Positions 17,041 through 26,298 of a DNA stretch of 64,000 nt are shown here, one piece after another. Every line of letters starts with the position of its first letter. The first letter of the stretch is position 1. A model generated the notes under the pieces. That model saw nothing but the letters and a program-made list of their open reading frames with translations. It ran no database searches and was not told the DNA's origin. Made by a program: the position numbers and the translations under genes. Origin of the DNA: Rhodobacter sp. TJ_12 (lineage in GTDB: Bacteria > Pseudomonadota > Alphaproteobacteria > Rhodobacterales > Rhodobacteraceae); NCBI RefSeq assembly GCF_020023995.1, contig NZ_NRRD01000001.1:310001-374000 (forward strand). Reading direction: 5' to 3'.

Positions 17041-18984
17041 ATGATCTTTCAACGTTCCGTTGCGGCCCTCGTCGCCGTTTTCCTTGCTATTTTTCCGCTT
17101 GTCGCGCGCGCCGATGACCCGTCTGCGCTGGCCCGCGCCTTGGCGGCGGCGCAGGCGCGCGATTGGACGCAGGCTTTGGGGGAGGCGCGCGCCTCGGGGC
17201 CGCTGGCCTTTGACATTATCGAATGGCAGCGGCTGCGTGCCGGCGAAGGCCGCTTTGCCGATTATGCCGATTTCAGCACCCGCCGCGCCGCATGGCCGGG
17301 GATGCCGCTTTTGCAGGAAAAGGGCGAGGCCGCGCTTGAGGGCGTGCCGCCCGAACAGGTGATCGGGTACTTCTCGACCTTTGCCCCGCAAACCGGCACC
17401 GGGGCCTTGGCGCTTATTGCCGCGCATCTGGCGCAAGGAGAGCGTGCACAGGCCGCCAAGGTGGCCGCAGAGGCTTGGCGCAGATTGGACCTGACCCCGG
17501 CAGAGCAGGCGGCTTTTCTGGAACGTCACCGCGATCTTGTGGCCCCGCATCACGGTGGACGGATGCAGGCCTTGCTGGATACGGGTCGTTTGACGCAGGC
17601 GCGCGCAATGCTGGATCTGGTCTCCCCCGGCACCTTGGCGGTGGCGCGCGCGCGCATTGCCTTGCAGGCGCGCGAAAGCGGGGTCGATGATTTGATCGCA
17701 GCGGTGCCGCCCCGGATGATGGGGTCTTACGGGCTGGCGCTGGATCGGGCGACATGGCGCTGGCGCAATGATCTGGAAGAGGGCGCGGCAGAGCTCGTTT
17801 TGGCCTTTTCCGCCGATGCCGCGACCTTGGGGGACCCGGCGCTTTGGGCGGATGTGCGCGGGCGTCTGGCACGGTTTTTCCTGCGCGCCGGGGACGCGCG
17901 GCTTGCCTATAAATTGGCGGCGCGGCACCGCATGGACCCGGGCTCTGCCGATTGGGCCGCGCTGGAATGGCTTGCGGGTTATGCCGCGCTGAAATTGGGC
18001 GATGCCCCCACCGCCTTGCAGCATTTCAACGATTTCTCGGCCCATGTCTCAAGCCCGATTTCGACCACGCGCGGGGCCTATTGGCGCGGGCGTGCGCTTG
18101 ACGCTTTGGGCCGCACGAACGAGGCACAAGCGGCCTATGCCGAAGGCGCGCGCGACCAAACGGCCTATTACGGTCTGCTCAGTGCCGAGCGCGCGGGCGT
18201 GCCGCTTGAGGCCAGCTTTGCCGCCGCGCCGCCGCTGCCCGATTGGCAGGATGCACCTTTCACCGCCGAGCCCGTGTTTCAGGCTGCGCTTTTGTTGCAG
18301 GCGGCGGGAGATCGCGCCTTGGCGGAGCGGTTCATCCTGCATCTGGAAGAAAGCCTGCCGGTGGCGCAAATCGCGCCTTTGGCCAAACTGGCGCAAGATT
18401 GGGGCAACCCGCATCTGATGCTGAGCTTGGCCAAACGCGCCGCTTCCGAAGGGGTAGTCTTGGTCAGCGCCTATCATCCGGTGCCCGACCTGCACCCCGA
18501 CGGGCTAGAGGTGGCCGAGGAACTGGCGCTGTCGATTGCGCGACGCGAAAGCGAGTTTGATCCGGTGGTGGTCAGCTATGTCGGCGCGCGCGGGCTGATG
18601 CAATTGATGCCGGGCACGGCGAAGATGATGGCAGACCGCGAGGGCGTTCCCTACGAGCTTTCGCGCCTGACCTCGGACCCAAGCTATAATGTGCAGTTGG
18701 GCGCGGCCTATCTGGCCGTGCTGCAAGAGGAATTCGGCACCTCTCCGGTCTTGGTGGCGGCGGGCTATAACGCCGGGCCGGGCCGCCCGCGCAGCTGGAT
18801 CGAAGAGCGCGGCGATCCGCGAAACCCTGCGGTCGATGTGGTCGATTGGGTCGAAATGATCCCCTTCGACGAGACGCGCAATTACGTGATGCGGGTGGCT
18901 GAAAGCTTGCCCATCTATCGCGCGCGGTTAGGCCGACCGGATACCGGGGTGCTGCGTTTTAGTGCGGAATTGCGCGGCCACTAA
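17041..18984 (+). CDS. Soluble lytic murein transglycosylase (Slt family)
   Basis: A 647-residue periplasmic enzyme that cleaves the MurNAc-GlcNAc bond of peptidoglycan with 1,6-anhydro formation. It has a signal peptide (hydrophobic residues 6-22, likely cut after ARA), a long alpha-helical superhelix typical of Slt70, and a C-terminal SLT domain. There the catalytic Glu503 sits in IARRESEF, followed by GARGLMQLMPGTA and AGYNAGPG. The longest open frame starts at 16537 inside dapA antisense; the ATG at 17041 places the signal peptide correctly. It stands alone, divergent from dapA and convergent with the transporter gene. Confidence 0.95.
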   Translation: MIFQRSVAALVAVFLAIFPLVARADDPSALARALAAAQARDWTQALGEARASGPLAFDIIEWQRLRAGEGRFADYADFSTRRAAWPGMPLLQEKGEAALEGVPPEQVIGYFSTFAPQTGTGALALIAAHLAQGERAQAAKVAAEAWRRLDLTPAEQAAFLERHRDLVAPHHGGRMQALLDTGRLTQARAMLDLVSPGTLAVARARIALQARESGVDDLIAAVPPRMMGSYGLALDRATWRWRNDLEEGAAELVLAFSADAATLGDPALWADVRGRLARFFLRAGDARLAYKLAARHRMDPGSADWAALEWLAGYAALKLGDAPTALQHFNDFSAHVSSPISTTRGAYWRGRALDALGRTNEAQAAYAEGARDQTAYYGLLSAERAGVPLEASFAAAPPLPDWQDAPFTAEPVFQAALLLQAAGDRALAERFILHLEESLPVAQIAPLAKLAQDWGNPHLMLSLAKRAASEGVVLVSAYHPVPDLHPDGLEVAEELALSIARRESEFDPVVVSYVGARGLMQLMPGTAKMMADREGVPYELSRLTSDPSYNVQLGAAYLAVLQEEFGTSPVLVAAGYNAGPGRPRSWIEERGDPRNPAVDVVDWVEMIPFDETRNYVMRVAESLPIYRARLGRPDTGVLRFSAELRGH

Positions 18985-19877
18985 GCGTTGCGCGCCGCCA
19001 GCTTCGCCTTGGCGCGCGCGCGGGTGCGCCACAATGTGAACAATCCCGCGCAGACCACCACCCCCGCCCCAATCGCCACATTCGGGCGCAAGGTGTCGTC
19101 GAACACCAAAATACCAAGCGCCGAGGCAAAGACCAGTTGCAGATAGGCAAAGGGCTGGATCGCCGAGGCCTCGGCCACCTCATAGGCGCGGATCAGCAAG
19201 AAATGCCCGCTGACGGCGGTCAGGCACAGCGCGCCCATCCAAAGCCAATCGGTGCCGATCATCGGTTCCCAAAACCAAAGCCCCAAGGGCGTCATTACCA
19301 CCGCACCGACCAGCCCGGTCCAATAAAACGACACGGCTGCGGTATCCTTGCGCGCCGCAAAACGGGTCAGCAGCGAATAAAGCGCAAACAACAGCGCACA
19401 GATCAGCGGGATCACCGCCTCTGGCTTAAAGACGCCAAAGCCCGGCTCCAGAATGATCAAGATGCCCACGAAACCGATGCCAATCGCCGCCCACCGCCGC
19501 CAGCCCACCTTTTCGCCCAGAACCGGGCCCGACAGTGCGGCGACCAGAAGCGGATAAGAGGCAAAGACCGCATGGCTTTCTACCAGACCCAAGATCACGA
19601 AGGCTTGGATCATGATGACGATCTCGATCACCAGCACCAGCGAACGAAATACCTGAAACAGGGGCTGGCGGCTGTAAAGCGCGCCGCGCAGCCCGCCCTC
19701 GGCGCGTGCGGCAAGCCCCAGCGTGAAAAGTGCAAAGAACCAATAGCGGATCGTGATCACCATATAGACATTGTAAGTGCCCGCGAGGTGGCGCGAGATG
19801 CCGTCTTGCATGGCAAAGATGAAGGTGGTGACCACCATCAGCCAAATGCCCTTGCCGATGTTTTGTTCCACGCTCAT
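18981..19877 (-). CDS. DMT-superfamily (EamA) transporter
   Basis: A 298-residue inner-membrane protein with about ten hydrophobic helices arranged as two EamA repeats, as in drug/metabolite exporters such as RhtA or YdcZ relatives. The first repeat begins at GKGIWLMVVTTFIFAMQDG and the second near residue 150. The transported compound cannot be told. The ATG ending at 19877 overlaps the mnmD stop by ATGA, so it is co-translated with mnmD; the longer frame upstream runs through mnmD and is a shadow. The stop overlaps the transglycosylase end by 4 bases, convergently. Confidence 0.88.
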   Translation of the reverse strand: MSVEQNIGKGIWLMVVTTFIFAMQDGISRHLAGTYNVYMVITIRYWFFALFTLGLAARAEGGLRGALYSRQPLFQVFRSLVLVIEIVIMIQAFVILGLVESHAVFASYPLLVAALSGPVLGEKVGWRRWAAIGIGFVGILIILEPGFGVFKPEAVIPLICALLFALYSLLTRFAARKDTAAVSFYWTGLVGAVVMTPLGLWFWEPMIGTDWLWMGALCLTAVSGHFLLIRAYEVAEASAIQPFAYLQLVFASALGILVFDDTLRPNVAIGAGVVVCAGLFTLWRTRARAKAKLAARNA

Positions 19878-20539
19878 GGCTTTTGGCCCCGGCTCATATG
19901 GCGCTTGCCCGCATGGCCCGGCACGCGCGCAACCGTAAAGCCCGCCGCCGCCAATCCCCGGCGCACAAAGCCCGCGGCCGTATAGGTGGCAAAGCTGCCG
20001 CCCGGCGCAGTATGGCGGCCCACCTCGGCCATCAAATCGGCGCCCCACATCTCGGGGTTTTTGGCGGGGGAAAAACCATCCAAGAACCACGCATCGGCCT
20101 GTTCACCCCAGTGCGGCAGAGTTTCGCGCACATCGCCCAAGATCAGTTCGACCGAAACACTGCCCAAATTGAAGCGGGGTGCGCCGCGCGTTATCGCATC
20201 GACCAAGGGCGCGGCAAGCGATGCCGCTTCGGGGAAGGCTTGCAGCGCGCGTGCCATTTCAGCCCCCGACATCGGAAACGCCTCAAAGCTGGTGAAGCGG
20301 ATGGGTAGATCGGTTGCCAGTGCGGTGGCGATCAGGTTCAGCCCGGTGCCAAAGCCCAGTTCGGCAATGTGAAAACCGGGGCGAAACCGCGCGGGCAGGT
20401 CATTGCCCGCCAAAAACACATGGCGGGTTTCGGCGAGCCCCCCGGCCAAGCTGAAATAGGGGTCGTCAAAGCGCGTGGAAACGGGCGTCGATCCGTCGCG
20501 CCAAGTCAGCGCGGCTGGGCTCTGGTCTGAAGATGTCAT
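19874..20539 (-). CDS. mnmD: tRNA (mnm5s2U34)-methyltransferase MnmD
   Basis: A 221-residue, SAM-dependent enzyme corresponding to the N-terminal domain of E. coli MnmC. It methylates nm5s2U34 to mnm5s2U34 in tRNAs for Lys, Glu and Gln. The SAM loop ELGFGTGLNLI lies near residues 62-72 and the DUF752 signature WFLDGFSPAKNPEMW in the second half. It is divergent, with only 51 bases between starts, from an FAD oxidase that resembles the other MnmC domain. No good Shine-Dalgarno precedes the ATG. It overlaps the DMT transporter gene by ATGA. Confidence 0.9.
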   Translation of the reverse strand: MTSSDQSPAALTWRDGSTPVSTRFDDPYFSLAGGLAETRHVFLAGNDLPARFRPGFHIAELGFGTGLNLIATALATDLPIRFTSFEAFPMSGAEMARALQAFPEAASLAAPLVDAITRGAPRFNLGSVSVELILGDVRETLPHWGEQADAWFLDGFSPAKNPEMWGADLMAEVGRHTAPGGSFATYTAAGFVRRGLAAAGFTVARVPGHAGKRHMSRGQKP

Positions 20540-20590
20540 AGGAGGTAGTGCCAAGTAAGTTCGCGGTAACACTGACGAAAGGGGCGCGCG

Positions 20591-21637
20591 ATGGCAAGCA
20601 CAGACTGGGTAACGGTGCGCGGTGGCGGGGTCTTCGGGCTGGCCTGTGCCTATGAAGTCGCCAAGCGCGGGGTGAAGGTGCGGCTGATCGAACGCGACCG
20701 GATCGGCGCGGGGTCTTCGGGCGGCACGGTGGGCATGCTGTCGCCGCATGTGCCCGAGCAGTGGAACGCGAAAAAACAGTTTCAATTCGACAGCCTCGTG
20801 ATGGCGCAAGCGTTTTGGGACGATGTCAAAGCCGTGGGCGGGCAGGATGCCGGCTTTGGCCGTGTGGGGCGGCTGCAACCCATCGCGAATGACGCGGGCG
20901 TTGAACTGGCCCAAGCCCGCGCCGCCGGTGCGGCCGAACATTGGGGGGCGGATTTCACCTGGCGCGTGGCCCCGGTGGAGGAGTTTGGGGAGTTTGTGCC
21001 GGTAACGCCGACCGGACTGGTGATCCATGACACGCTGTCTGGCCGCGCCTCGCCGCGCCGCGCGGGCGCTGCGCTTGCAGCCGCGATTGAGGCTTTGGGC
21101 GGGGAGGTGATCCTTGGCGAGGCCGAAGACCGTGGCCCGGTGCTGCATGCGACGGGCCTTGCCGGGCTGGAGGAATTGACCGCCGCTTTCGGTAAAAGCG
21201 TGGGCAATGGGGTGAAGGGGCAATCCGCGATCCTTGCCCATGACGCGGGGCCGGTGCCGCAAATTTTTGCCGATGGGGTGCTGGTGGTGCCCCATGCTGA
21301 TGGCACGGTGGGTGTGGGCTCGACGGCAGAGCGCTATTATGACGATCCGACCAGCACCGATGAACAGTTGGAAGATGTGCTGACGCGCGCCCGCGCTTTG
21401 GTGCCTGCGCTGGAAGGCGCAGAAGTCGTCGAACGCTGGGCCAATGTGCGCCCGCGCTCGGTCACGCGGGCGCCGATGCTGGGCGCTTGGCCGGGGCGTG
21501 ACGGGCATTTCATCGTCAACGGCGGCTTCAAGATCGGTTTTGGCATGGCGCCGAAAATTGCCGTGGTGATGGCCGATCTGGTGCTGGATGGCGTTGATAC
21601 GATCCCCGAAGGGTTCCGCGTCGAAGACAACCTTTAA
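20591..21637 (+). CDS. FAD-dependent oxidoreductase of the DAO/MnmC-C type
   Basis: A 348-residue flavoprotein with a Rossmann GGGVFGLACAYEVAKRG at residues 11-27, an acidic strand end (IERDRIG), and a C-terminal FAD-closing GGFKIGFGMAP motif. This is the glycine/D-amino-acid oxidase fold, which is also the C-terminal half of MnmC that removes the carboxymethyl group from cmnm5s2U34. Sitting divergently next to mnmD, it may supply that missing half; this is inference from context. It could instead be a ThiO-like glycine oxidase or an amino-acid dehydrogenase. The ATG follows AAAGGGG at a loose spacing. Confidence 0.75.
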   Translation: MASTDWVTVRGGGVFGLACAYEVAKRGVKVRLIERDRIGAGSSGGTVGMLSPHVPEQWNAKKQFQFDSLVMAQAFWDDVKAVGGQDAGFGRVGRLQPIANDAGVELAQARAAGAAEHWGADFTWRVAPVEEFGEFVPVTPTGLVIHDTLSGRASPRRAGAALAAAIEALGGEVILGEAEDRGPVLHATGLAGLEELTAAFGKSVGNGVKGQSAILAHDAGPVPQIFADGVLVVPHADGTVGVGSTAERYYDDPTSTDEQLEDVLTRARALVPALEGAEVVERWANVRPRSVTRAPMLGAWPGRDGHFIVNGGFKIGFGMAPKIAVVMADLVLDGVDTIPEGFRVEDNL

Positions 21638-21655
21638 AGGGCAAGGGGCGCGCGC

Positions 21656-22096
21656 CTACCAGCGGGAAAGCGCGGCCTCGTCACTCTCTTTCGCCTCCAC
21701 CCATGCTGCGCCGGTGGCGGTGATTTCTTTTTTCCAAAACGGCGCGCGGGATTTCAGATAATCCATCAGGAACTCCGCCGCCTCAAAAGCCGCTTGCCTG
21801 TGCCGCGCGGCGGTGGCGACCATCATGATTGGTGCGCCGATTTCGAGCCGCCCGTAACGGTGGATCACCACAGCATCGGCCAAAGCCCAGCGGGTTATGG
21901 CCTGTTCGACCAACGCGGCAATCGCGCGTTCGGTCATGCCGGGATAATGCTCGATCTCTAGCGCTTGCATCTGCCCGGTGTCATCGCGCACCAAGCCGGT
22001 GAAGCTGACCACCGCCCCCACATCCGCGCGCCCTTGGCCAAAGCCCGCCAGTTCGGCGCTGGGATCAAAGGCGGCTTCTTGAACGGCAATCCGCAT
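21656..22096 (-). CDS. moaE: Molybdopterin synthase catalytic subunit MoaE
   Basis: MoaE binds cPMP and, using thiocarboxylated MoaD, inserts two sulfurs to make molybdopterin. The 146-residue protein has VSFTGLVRD, LEIEHYPGM, VIHRYGRLEIG and the C-terminal KSRAPFWKKE with the catalytic Lys residues. Its start shares one base with the moaD stop (TGATG), giving coupled 1:1 synthesis. Last gene of pgsA-moaD-moaE. The cofactor it makes is needed by the formate dehydrogenase encoded 7 kb away. Confidence 0.96.
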   Translation of the reverse strand: MRIAVQEAAFDPSAELAGFGQGRADVGAVVSFTGLVRDDTGQMQALEIEHYPGMTERAIAALVEQAITRWALADAVVIHRYGRLEIGAPIMMVATAARHRQAAFEAAEFLMDYLKSRAPFWKKEITATGAAWVEAKESDEAALSRW

Positions 22097-22344
22097 CAGC
22101 CGCCCGTCATCGGCGGGAAAAACGCCACTTCGCGCACGCCCGCAAGCGGGGCGGAAAAGTCGGATAGATCCTGATCCAATGCAACGCGCACGGCCGACAG
22201 GTCGGCAAAGGCGGCCGCGTAACGCGGGTCGCGGGTTTTCAGTTCTTCGACAAGATCAGCCACGGTTGCTGCGGTGCTTTCCACCTGTTCGCGCGGCACG
22301 CCGATGCGTTCGCGCAACCAAGCGAAATACAGCAACTCAACCAT
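22096..22344 (-). CDS. moaD: Molybdopterin synthase sulfur carrier subunit MoaD
   Basis: An 82-residue ubiquitin-fold protein ending in Gly-Gly (81-82), which MoeB adenylates and an IscS-type system converts to a thiocarboxylate. It begins MVELLYFAWLRERIG and has the VAFFPPMTGG ending typical of MoaD. It overlaps pgsA by 8 bases at its start and moaE by 1 base at its end. Confidence 0.95.
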   Translation of the reverse strand: MVELLYFAWLRERIGVPREQVESTAATVADLVEELKTRDPRYAAAFADLSAVRVALDQDLSDFSAPLAGVREVAFFPPMTGG

Positions 22345-22966
22345 CCTTATCCTCGCGCAGGAACGGCAACGATTTGCGGAAATAATCCCAGCCAGTAATC
22401 GCGGTCAGGATCGCCGCGACCCAGATCAGCGCGATACCAAGGTGATTGGCCAGATCGGCTAAGCCCAGCCCAGAGGGCAAATCGCCTTCGCCCGCGCGGG
22501 GCGCACGGCCCTTGGCAAGGTAATCCAGCCCGGTGCCCAAAAACAGTGTGGCAATCGCGACCATCTGCGCCGTGGTCTTCCATTTCGCAAGCTTCGTCAC
22601 TTTCAGCTTGCCCGCATCGGCGCCCATGAATTCGCGCAGCCCCGATACGAACACCTCGCGGAACAAGATCACCGTCGCGGGCAGAATGAGCCATGGGTTC
22701 ATGCCCGAATAGCCCGTCAGCACCACAAGCGCGATCACCACCATCGCTTTGTCGGCGATCGGGTCCAGCATCGCGCCGAATTTGCTTTCTTGCCCCCAAG
22801 CGCGCGCTAGGTAGCCATCGAACCAATCGGTGATGGCGGCGCCAATGAACAGCGTCAATGCGAACCAATCCGCCCAAGGACGATGAAAATAAAGAAACAT
22901 CACTGCCACACCGGGGGCGGCGAGCAGACGAAGCACCGTCAGGATATTGGGCAGGTTCCATTGCAT
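22337..22966 (-). CDS. pgsA: CDP-diacylglycerol-glycerol-3-phosphate 3-phosphatidyltransferase
   Basis: PgsA makes phosphatidylglycerophosphate, the committed step to phosphatidylglycerol, at the inner membrane. The 209-residue protein has several membrane helices and the CDP-alcohol phosphotransferase motif: Asp50, Gly51, Ala54, Arg55, Gly64, Asp68 and Asp72. The uvrC-pgsA-moaD-moaE order is common in Rhodobacterales as I remember it; here a radical-SAM gene sits between uvrC and pgsA. Confidence 0.96.
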   Translation of the reverse strand: MQWNLPNILTVLRLLAAPGVAVMFLYFHRPWADWFALTLFIGAAITDWFDGYLARAWGQESKFGAMLDPIADKAMVVIALVVLTGYSGMNPWLILPATVILFREVFVSGLREFMGADAGKLKVTKLAKWKTTAQMVAIATLFLGTGLDYLAKGRAPRAGEGDLPSGLGLADLANHLGIALIWVAAILTAITGWDYFRKSLPFLREDKDG

Positions 22967-23015
22967 GAGCGCACACTATCCCTCGCCGCGACGAAGGAAA
23001 AGAGGACTCTTTCAC

Positions 23016-24071
23016 TCAGCTTGGCGGGTCTGCGTAATCATGCACCCGGCCTTGCCAATCGGTTACGCGCCAAAGCCCGGGCGCATCGCCGGGGGCGACA
23101 TAATCGGCTGTGATCGGCACCTTGCCGAACCCGCCGGGGATATCGAGCACATAAGCGGGCAGCGCCGCGCCGCTGAGGGGGCCGCGCAGGCTGGCCATCA
23201 GCGCGCGGCCATGGGCGAGCGTGGTGCGGAAATGGCTGGTTCCGGGGGCAAGGTCGCAATGGTGCAGGTAATAGGGCTTCACCCGCAAATCTTGCAGTGC
23301 GCGGAACAGATCCAGAAGCGCGTCGCGCGTGTCATTCACCCCGCGCAGCAGCACCGATTGCGACAAAAGCGGTATGCCCGCATCCACCAGCCGCGCCAGC
23401 GCCGCACGGGCGGGCGGGGTCAGTTCTTGCGCATGGTTGGTATGCACTACGATCCAAACCGCGGGGCGTTGCGCGCGCAGCATCTGCGCAAGCGGTTCGG
23501 TGATGCGTTCGGGCGCGACGACAGGCACGCGGGTATGAAGGCGCACAGTGGTGATATGCGCAATCTCAGAAAGCCGGGCCAGCACCACTTCCAGCCGCCG
23601 GGGGGCAAGCGTCAACGGGTCGCCGCCGGTCAAGATGATTTCGCGCAGTTTCGGCGTTGCGGCGATATAGGCCAGCGCTTGGGCCAGATCGCCCTCGGGC
23701 AGGGGGCCGGTTTCACCCACCGTTTCGCGCCGAAAGCAAAAGCGGCAATAGACATCGCAGGTCTTGGTGATGTGCAAGATCGCGCGGTCGGGGTAGCGAT
23801 GTGTAAGACCGGGCACCGGGGCATGCGCGTTGTCGCCAATCGGATCCAGCAATTCCTCGGGCCGGGTGGTCAGTTCAGCCGCAGTCGGCACGAATTGCGC
23901 GGCAACTGCATCGCCGGGCGCGGCAATCGCCGCGCGCATCGCTGGGGTGATGCGGATCCGAAAGCTTTCCGCCACGCGGGTCAGGGCGGGAAGATCGGCC
24001 TTTTGCACAAGACCCGCGCGCAAAAGCGCGTCGGGCTGGGTCAGCGCGGGTTTGGGCGGTAGGGCGGTCAT
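23016..24071 (-). CDS. Lysine 2,3-aminomutase-family radical SAM protein
   Basis: A 351-residue radical SAM protein with the cluster motif CxxxCxxC (Cys105, Cys109, Cys112 in TCDVYCRFCFRR), the GGDPL motif after it, and an HTNH segment. The family covers lysine 2,3-aminomutase (about 415 residues, clostridial), and EpmB (about 340 residues), which makes R-beta-lysine for elongation factor P. The length fits EpmB better, but neither efp nor epmA is in the window, so the substrate is open. It sits between uvrC (31 bases away) and pgsA (49 bases) in the same direction and is probably co-transcribed. Confidence 0.85.
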   Translation of the reverse strand: MTALPPKPALTQPDALLRAGLVQKADLPALTRVAESFRIRITPAMRAAIAAPGDAVAAQFVPTAAELTTRPEELLDPIGDNAHAPVPGLTHRYPDRAILHITKTCDVYCRFCFRRETVGETGPLPEGDLAQALAYIAATPKLREIILTGGDPLTLAPRRLEVVLARLSEIAHITTVRLHTRVPVVAPERITEPLAQMLRAQRPAVWIVVHTNHAQELTPPARAALARLVDAGIPLLSQSVLLRGVNDTRDALLDLFRALQDLRVKPYYLHHCDLAPGTSHFRTTLAHGRALMASLRGPLSGAALPAYVLDIPGGFGKVPITADYVAPGDAPGLWRVTDWQGRVHDYADPPS

Positions 24072-24102
24072 GGCGCGGCGCTACCTTTGGCGGGGCAAGC
24101 GG

Positions 24103-25998
24103 TCAACCCCGATCATTGAAGAAGTTCCAGATCGTCTCGGCCATTGCCGCTGAAATGCCGGGCACCTCCATCAAATCGTTTTGCCCGGCGCGACTGACCG
24201 CTTTGGCCGAGCCGAAATGGGCGAGCAATGCGCGTTTGCGTGTCGCGCCGATACCGGGGATTTCATCAAGCGGGTTGGCCATCGTCGCCTTGGCCCGCTT
24301 GGCCCGATGCGCCCCAATCGCCCAGCGGTGGGCCTCGTCGCGCAGGCGTTGGATGTAATAGAGCACCGGGTCTTGGCGTGGCAGCGCCATCGGGCGCTTG
24401 CCGATGCGGTGGAATTCCTCTTTGCCTAGGTCGCGGTCGATGCCCTTGGCGACGCCCACCATCGGCACGTCTGCGACGCCCAGTTCTACCATGATCTCAT
24501 GCACGGCAGAGACTTGCCCCGCGCCGCCGTCAATGAGCAAAAGATCGGGCCAGGCATCGCTTTTTCGTTCCGGATCTTCGCGCAACAGCCGCTCAAACCG
24601 GCGCGTCAGTACCTCTTTCATCATGCCGAAATCGTCGCCCGGGGTCAGATCCGTATTCTTGATGTTGAACTTGCGATAGGCCGATTTCATCAGCCCTTCG
24701 GGCCCGGCCACCACCATGCCGCCCACCGCATGCGCCCCTTGGATATGTGAGTTGTCGTAAATCTCGATCCGCTTGGGGGGGCTGGGCAGATCAAAGGCTT
24801 GCGCCACGCCCGCCAGCAGCTTCGCCTGCGCGGCGGATTCCGACATTTTCCGCCCAAGGCTTTCGCGCGCATTGCGCAAGGCGTTTTCGACCAGTTCTGC
24901 CTTCTCGCCGCGTTTGGGCACGCTCATCTCCACCTTGCGGCCCGCACGGGACGAAAGCAGATCGATCATCAGATCTTCGTCTTCAATCGCATGGCTTAGC
25001 AAGATCGTTTTCGGCGGTTCCTTGGCATCATAAAACTGCGCCAAGAACGCCTCCAACACCTCGGCCTCTTCGGCGCCCGCGCCGGTGCGCGGGTAGAAAT
25101 CGTGGTTGCCCCAGCTTTGATGCGCACGAATGAAAAACACCTGCACACAGGCTTGGCCACCTTCCATGTGCACGGCGATCACATCCGCCTCGGCCACGCT
25201 GCGCGGGTTGATGCCTTGGCTTTGCTGTACTGTGGTCAGCGCGCCGATCCGGTCGCGCAATGCGGCCGCGCGCTCAAATTCCAGCGCCTCGGAGGCTTGC
25301 ATCATTTCAGCCGCCAGTTCTTTTTGAATGCTCGACGATTTCCCCTCTAGAAAGCGCTGCGCATCGGCGACGGTGCGCCCATAGTCCTCTTCAGAGATGC
25401 GCCCCACACAGGGGCCAGAACAGCGTTTGATCTGATATTGCAGGCAAGGCCGCGTGCGCGAGGCAAACATCGCATCGGAGCAGTTGCGCAGTAAAAACGC
25501 CCGCTCCAGATGGTTGAGCGTGCGATTGACCGCCGCCGCGCTGGCAAAGGGGCCGAAATAGGCGCCCTTCACACTGCGCGCGCCGCGATGCTTGCGGATC
25601 ATTGGGAATGGGTGGTCTTGCGCGATCAGGATATAGGGAAAGCTTTTGTCATCGCGCAAAAGCACATTGTAGCGCGGCTTGAGCTGCTTGATCAGGTTTT
25701 GTTCCAACAGCAGCGCTTCGGTTTCGGTGCGCGTCGTCAGAAACATCATATAGGCGGTTTCGTGGATCATCCGCGCGATCCGCGCCGAATGGCCCGTGGG
25801 GCGCGCATAGTTCGACACGCGTGCTTTCAGGTTCCGGGCCTTGCCGACATAAAGCACTTCTTGCGCGGTATTCAGCATCCGGTAAACGCCCGGCGAGCCA
25901 TCCAGCCGGGTGACATAATCGGCAATCAGCGCATGGCCTTTGAGCCGCGGCTCTTGCGGCGGGCTCGGCTCGGTTTGGGGCGTTTCGGGCTCGGTCAT
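24103..25998 (-). CDS. uvrC: Excinuclease ABC subunit C
   Basis: UvrC makes both incisions around bulky DNA lesions bound by UvrAB. The 631-residue protein has the GIY-YIG nuclease near residues 33-110 ([34 protein letters not shown]), a UVR UvrB-binding segment near 215-250, the RNase-H-like nuclease ([10 protein letters not shown], then LLIDGGAGQ), and a C-terminal double helix-hairpin-helix ([18 protein letters not shown] and following). Leader of about 160 bases with a perfect DnaA box at 26061-26069. Probable first gene of a uvrC-radical SAM-pgsA-moaDE unit. Confidence 0.98.
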   Translation of the reverse strand: MTEPETPQTEPSPPQEPRLKGHALIADYVTRLDGSPGVYRMLNTAQEVLYVGKARNLKARVSNYARPTGHSARIARMIHETAYMMFLTTRTETEALLLEQNLIKQLKPRYNVLLRDDKSFPYILIAQDHPFPMIRKHRGARSVKGAYFGPFASAAAVNRTLNHLERAFLLRNCSDAMFASRTRPCLQYQIKRCSGPCVGRISEEDYGRTVADAQRFLEGKSSSIQKELAAEMMQASEALEFERAAALRDRIGALTTVQQSQGINPRSVAEADVIAVHMEGGQACVQVFFIRAHQSWGNHDFYPRTGAGAEEAEVLEAFLAQFYDAKEPPKTILLSHAIEDEDLMIDLLSSRAGRKVEMSVPKRGEKAELVENALRNARESLGRKMSESAAQAKLLAGVAQAFDLPSPPKRIEIYDNSHIQGAHAVGGMVVAGPEGLMKSAYRKFNIKNTDLTPGDDFGMMKEVLTRRFERLLREDPERKSDAWPDLLLIDGGAGQVSAVHEIMVELGVADVPMVGVAKGIDRDLGKEEFHRIGKRPMALPRQDPVLYYIQRLRDEAHRWAIGAHRAKRAKATMANPLDEIPGIGATRKRALLAHFGSAKAVSRAGQNDLMEVPGISAAMAETIWNFFNDRG

Positions 25999-26060
25999 GA
26001 TTCTACCTGCGGCTGCAATCTTACCGCGATGAGTTCAAGAGAAAAGCTGTCCACGGAAAC

Positions 26061-26069
26061 TGTGGATAA
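26061..26069 (-). promoter_or_regulatory. DnaA box (TTATCCACA)
   Basis: On the minus strand the sequence is TTATCCACA, identical to the high-affinity R1-type DnaA box, about 63 bases before the uvrC start. A TGTCCAC lies just beside it, forming an imperfect inverted repeat (TCCAC, 7-base gap, GTGGA). Single boxes can occur by chance in AT-rich DNA. Confidence 0.5.
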
Positions 26070-26168
26070 GCTTGTTGGCAAACTTTTGCATTCCGCGATT
26101 TTCCCTTGAATCTGCCCCATTTCCTTGGCTTGCTCAAATTTTAGGCGCATTTCTATGGTATTGAAAAC

Positions 26169-26196
26169 ATTAAATAAAAATTTCAGCCTTGGGCAA
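26169..26196 (-). promoter_or_regulatory. Promoter candidate for uvrC
   Basis: On the minus strand TTGCCC (26196-26191), 16-base spacer, TTTAAT (26174-26169). The -10 matches five of six consensus bases. The transcript would start near 26162, upstream of the DnaA box. Confidence 0.4.
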
Positions 26197-26298
26197 GTCC
26201 CTGAAAAAATTAAGAGAATTGTAACCCTTTGCTTACACCCGGCCCAAAGGTGGACAACTTGCGGCCGATCCTGCGAAACCTTGCATTTTTCGCGCACC

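Larger units (their letters stand above)
25999..26298. other. AT-rich intergenic region upstream of uvrC
   Basis: These 300 bases are the most AT-rich stretch of the window (about 26100-26230). They contain a uvrC promoter candidate at 26169-26196, a perfect DnaA box at 26061-26069, and weaker DnaA-like TGTCCACG and GGTGGACAA sequences at 26048-26055 and 26249-26257. An open frame spans part of it on the minus strand but shows no family likeness and has unusual composition, so I leave it out. Confidence 0.5.

Noticed and set aside
26022-26297. Open frame on the minus strand within the uvrC leader
   Set aside because: AT-rich, no family likeness, poor start; the region is better explained as regulatory DNA.
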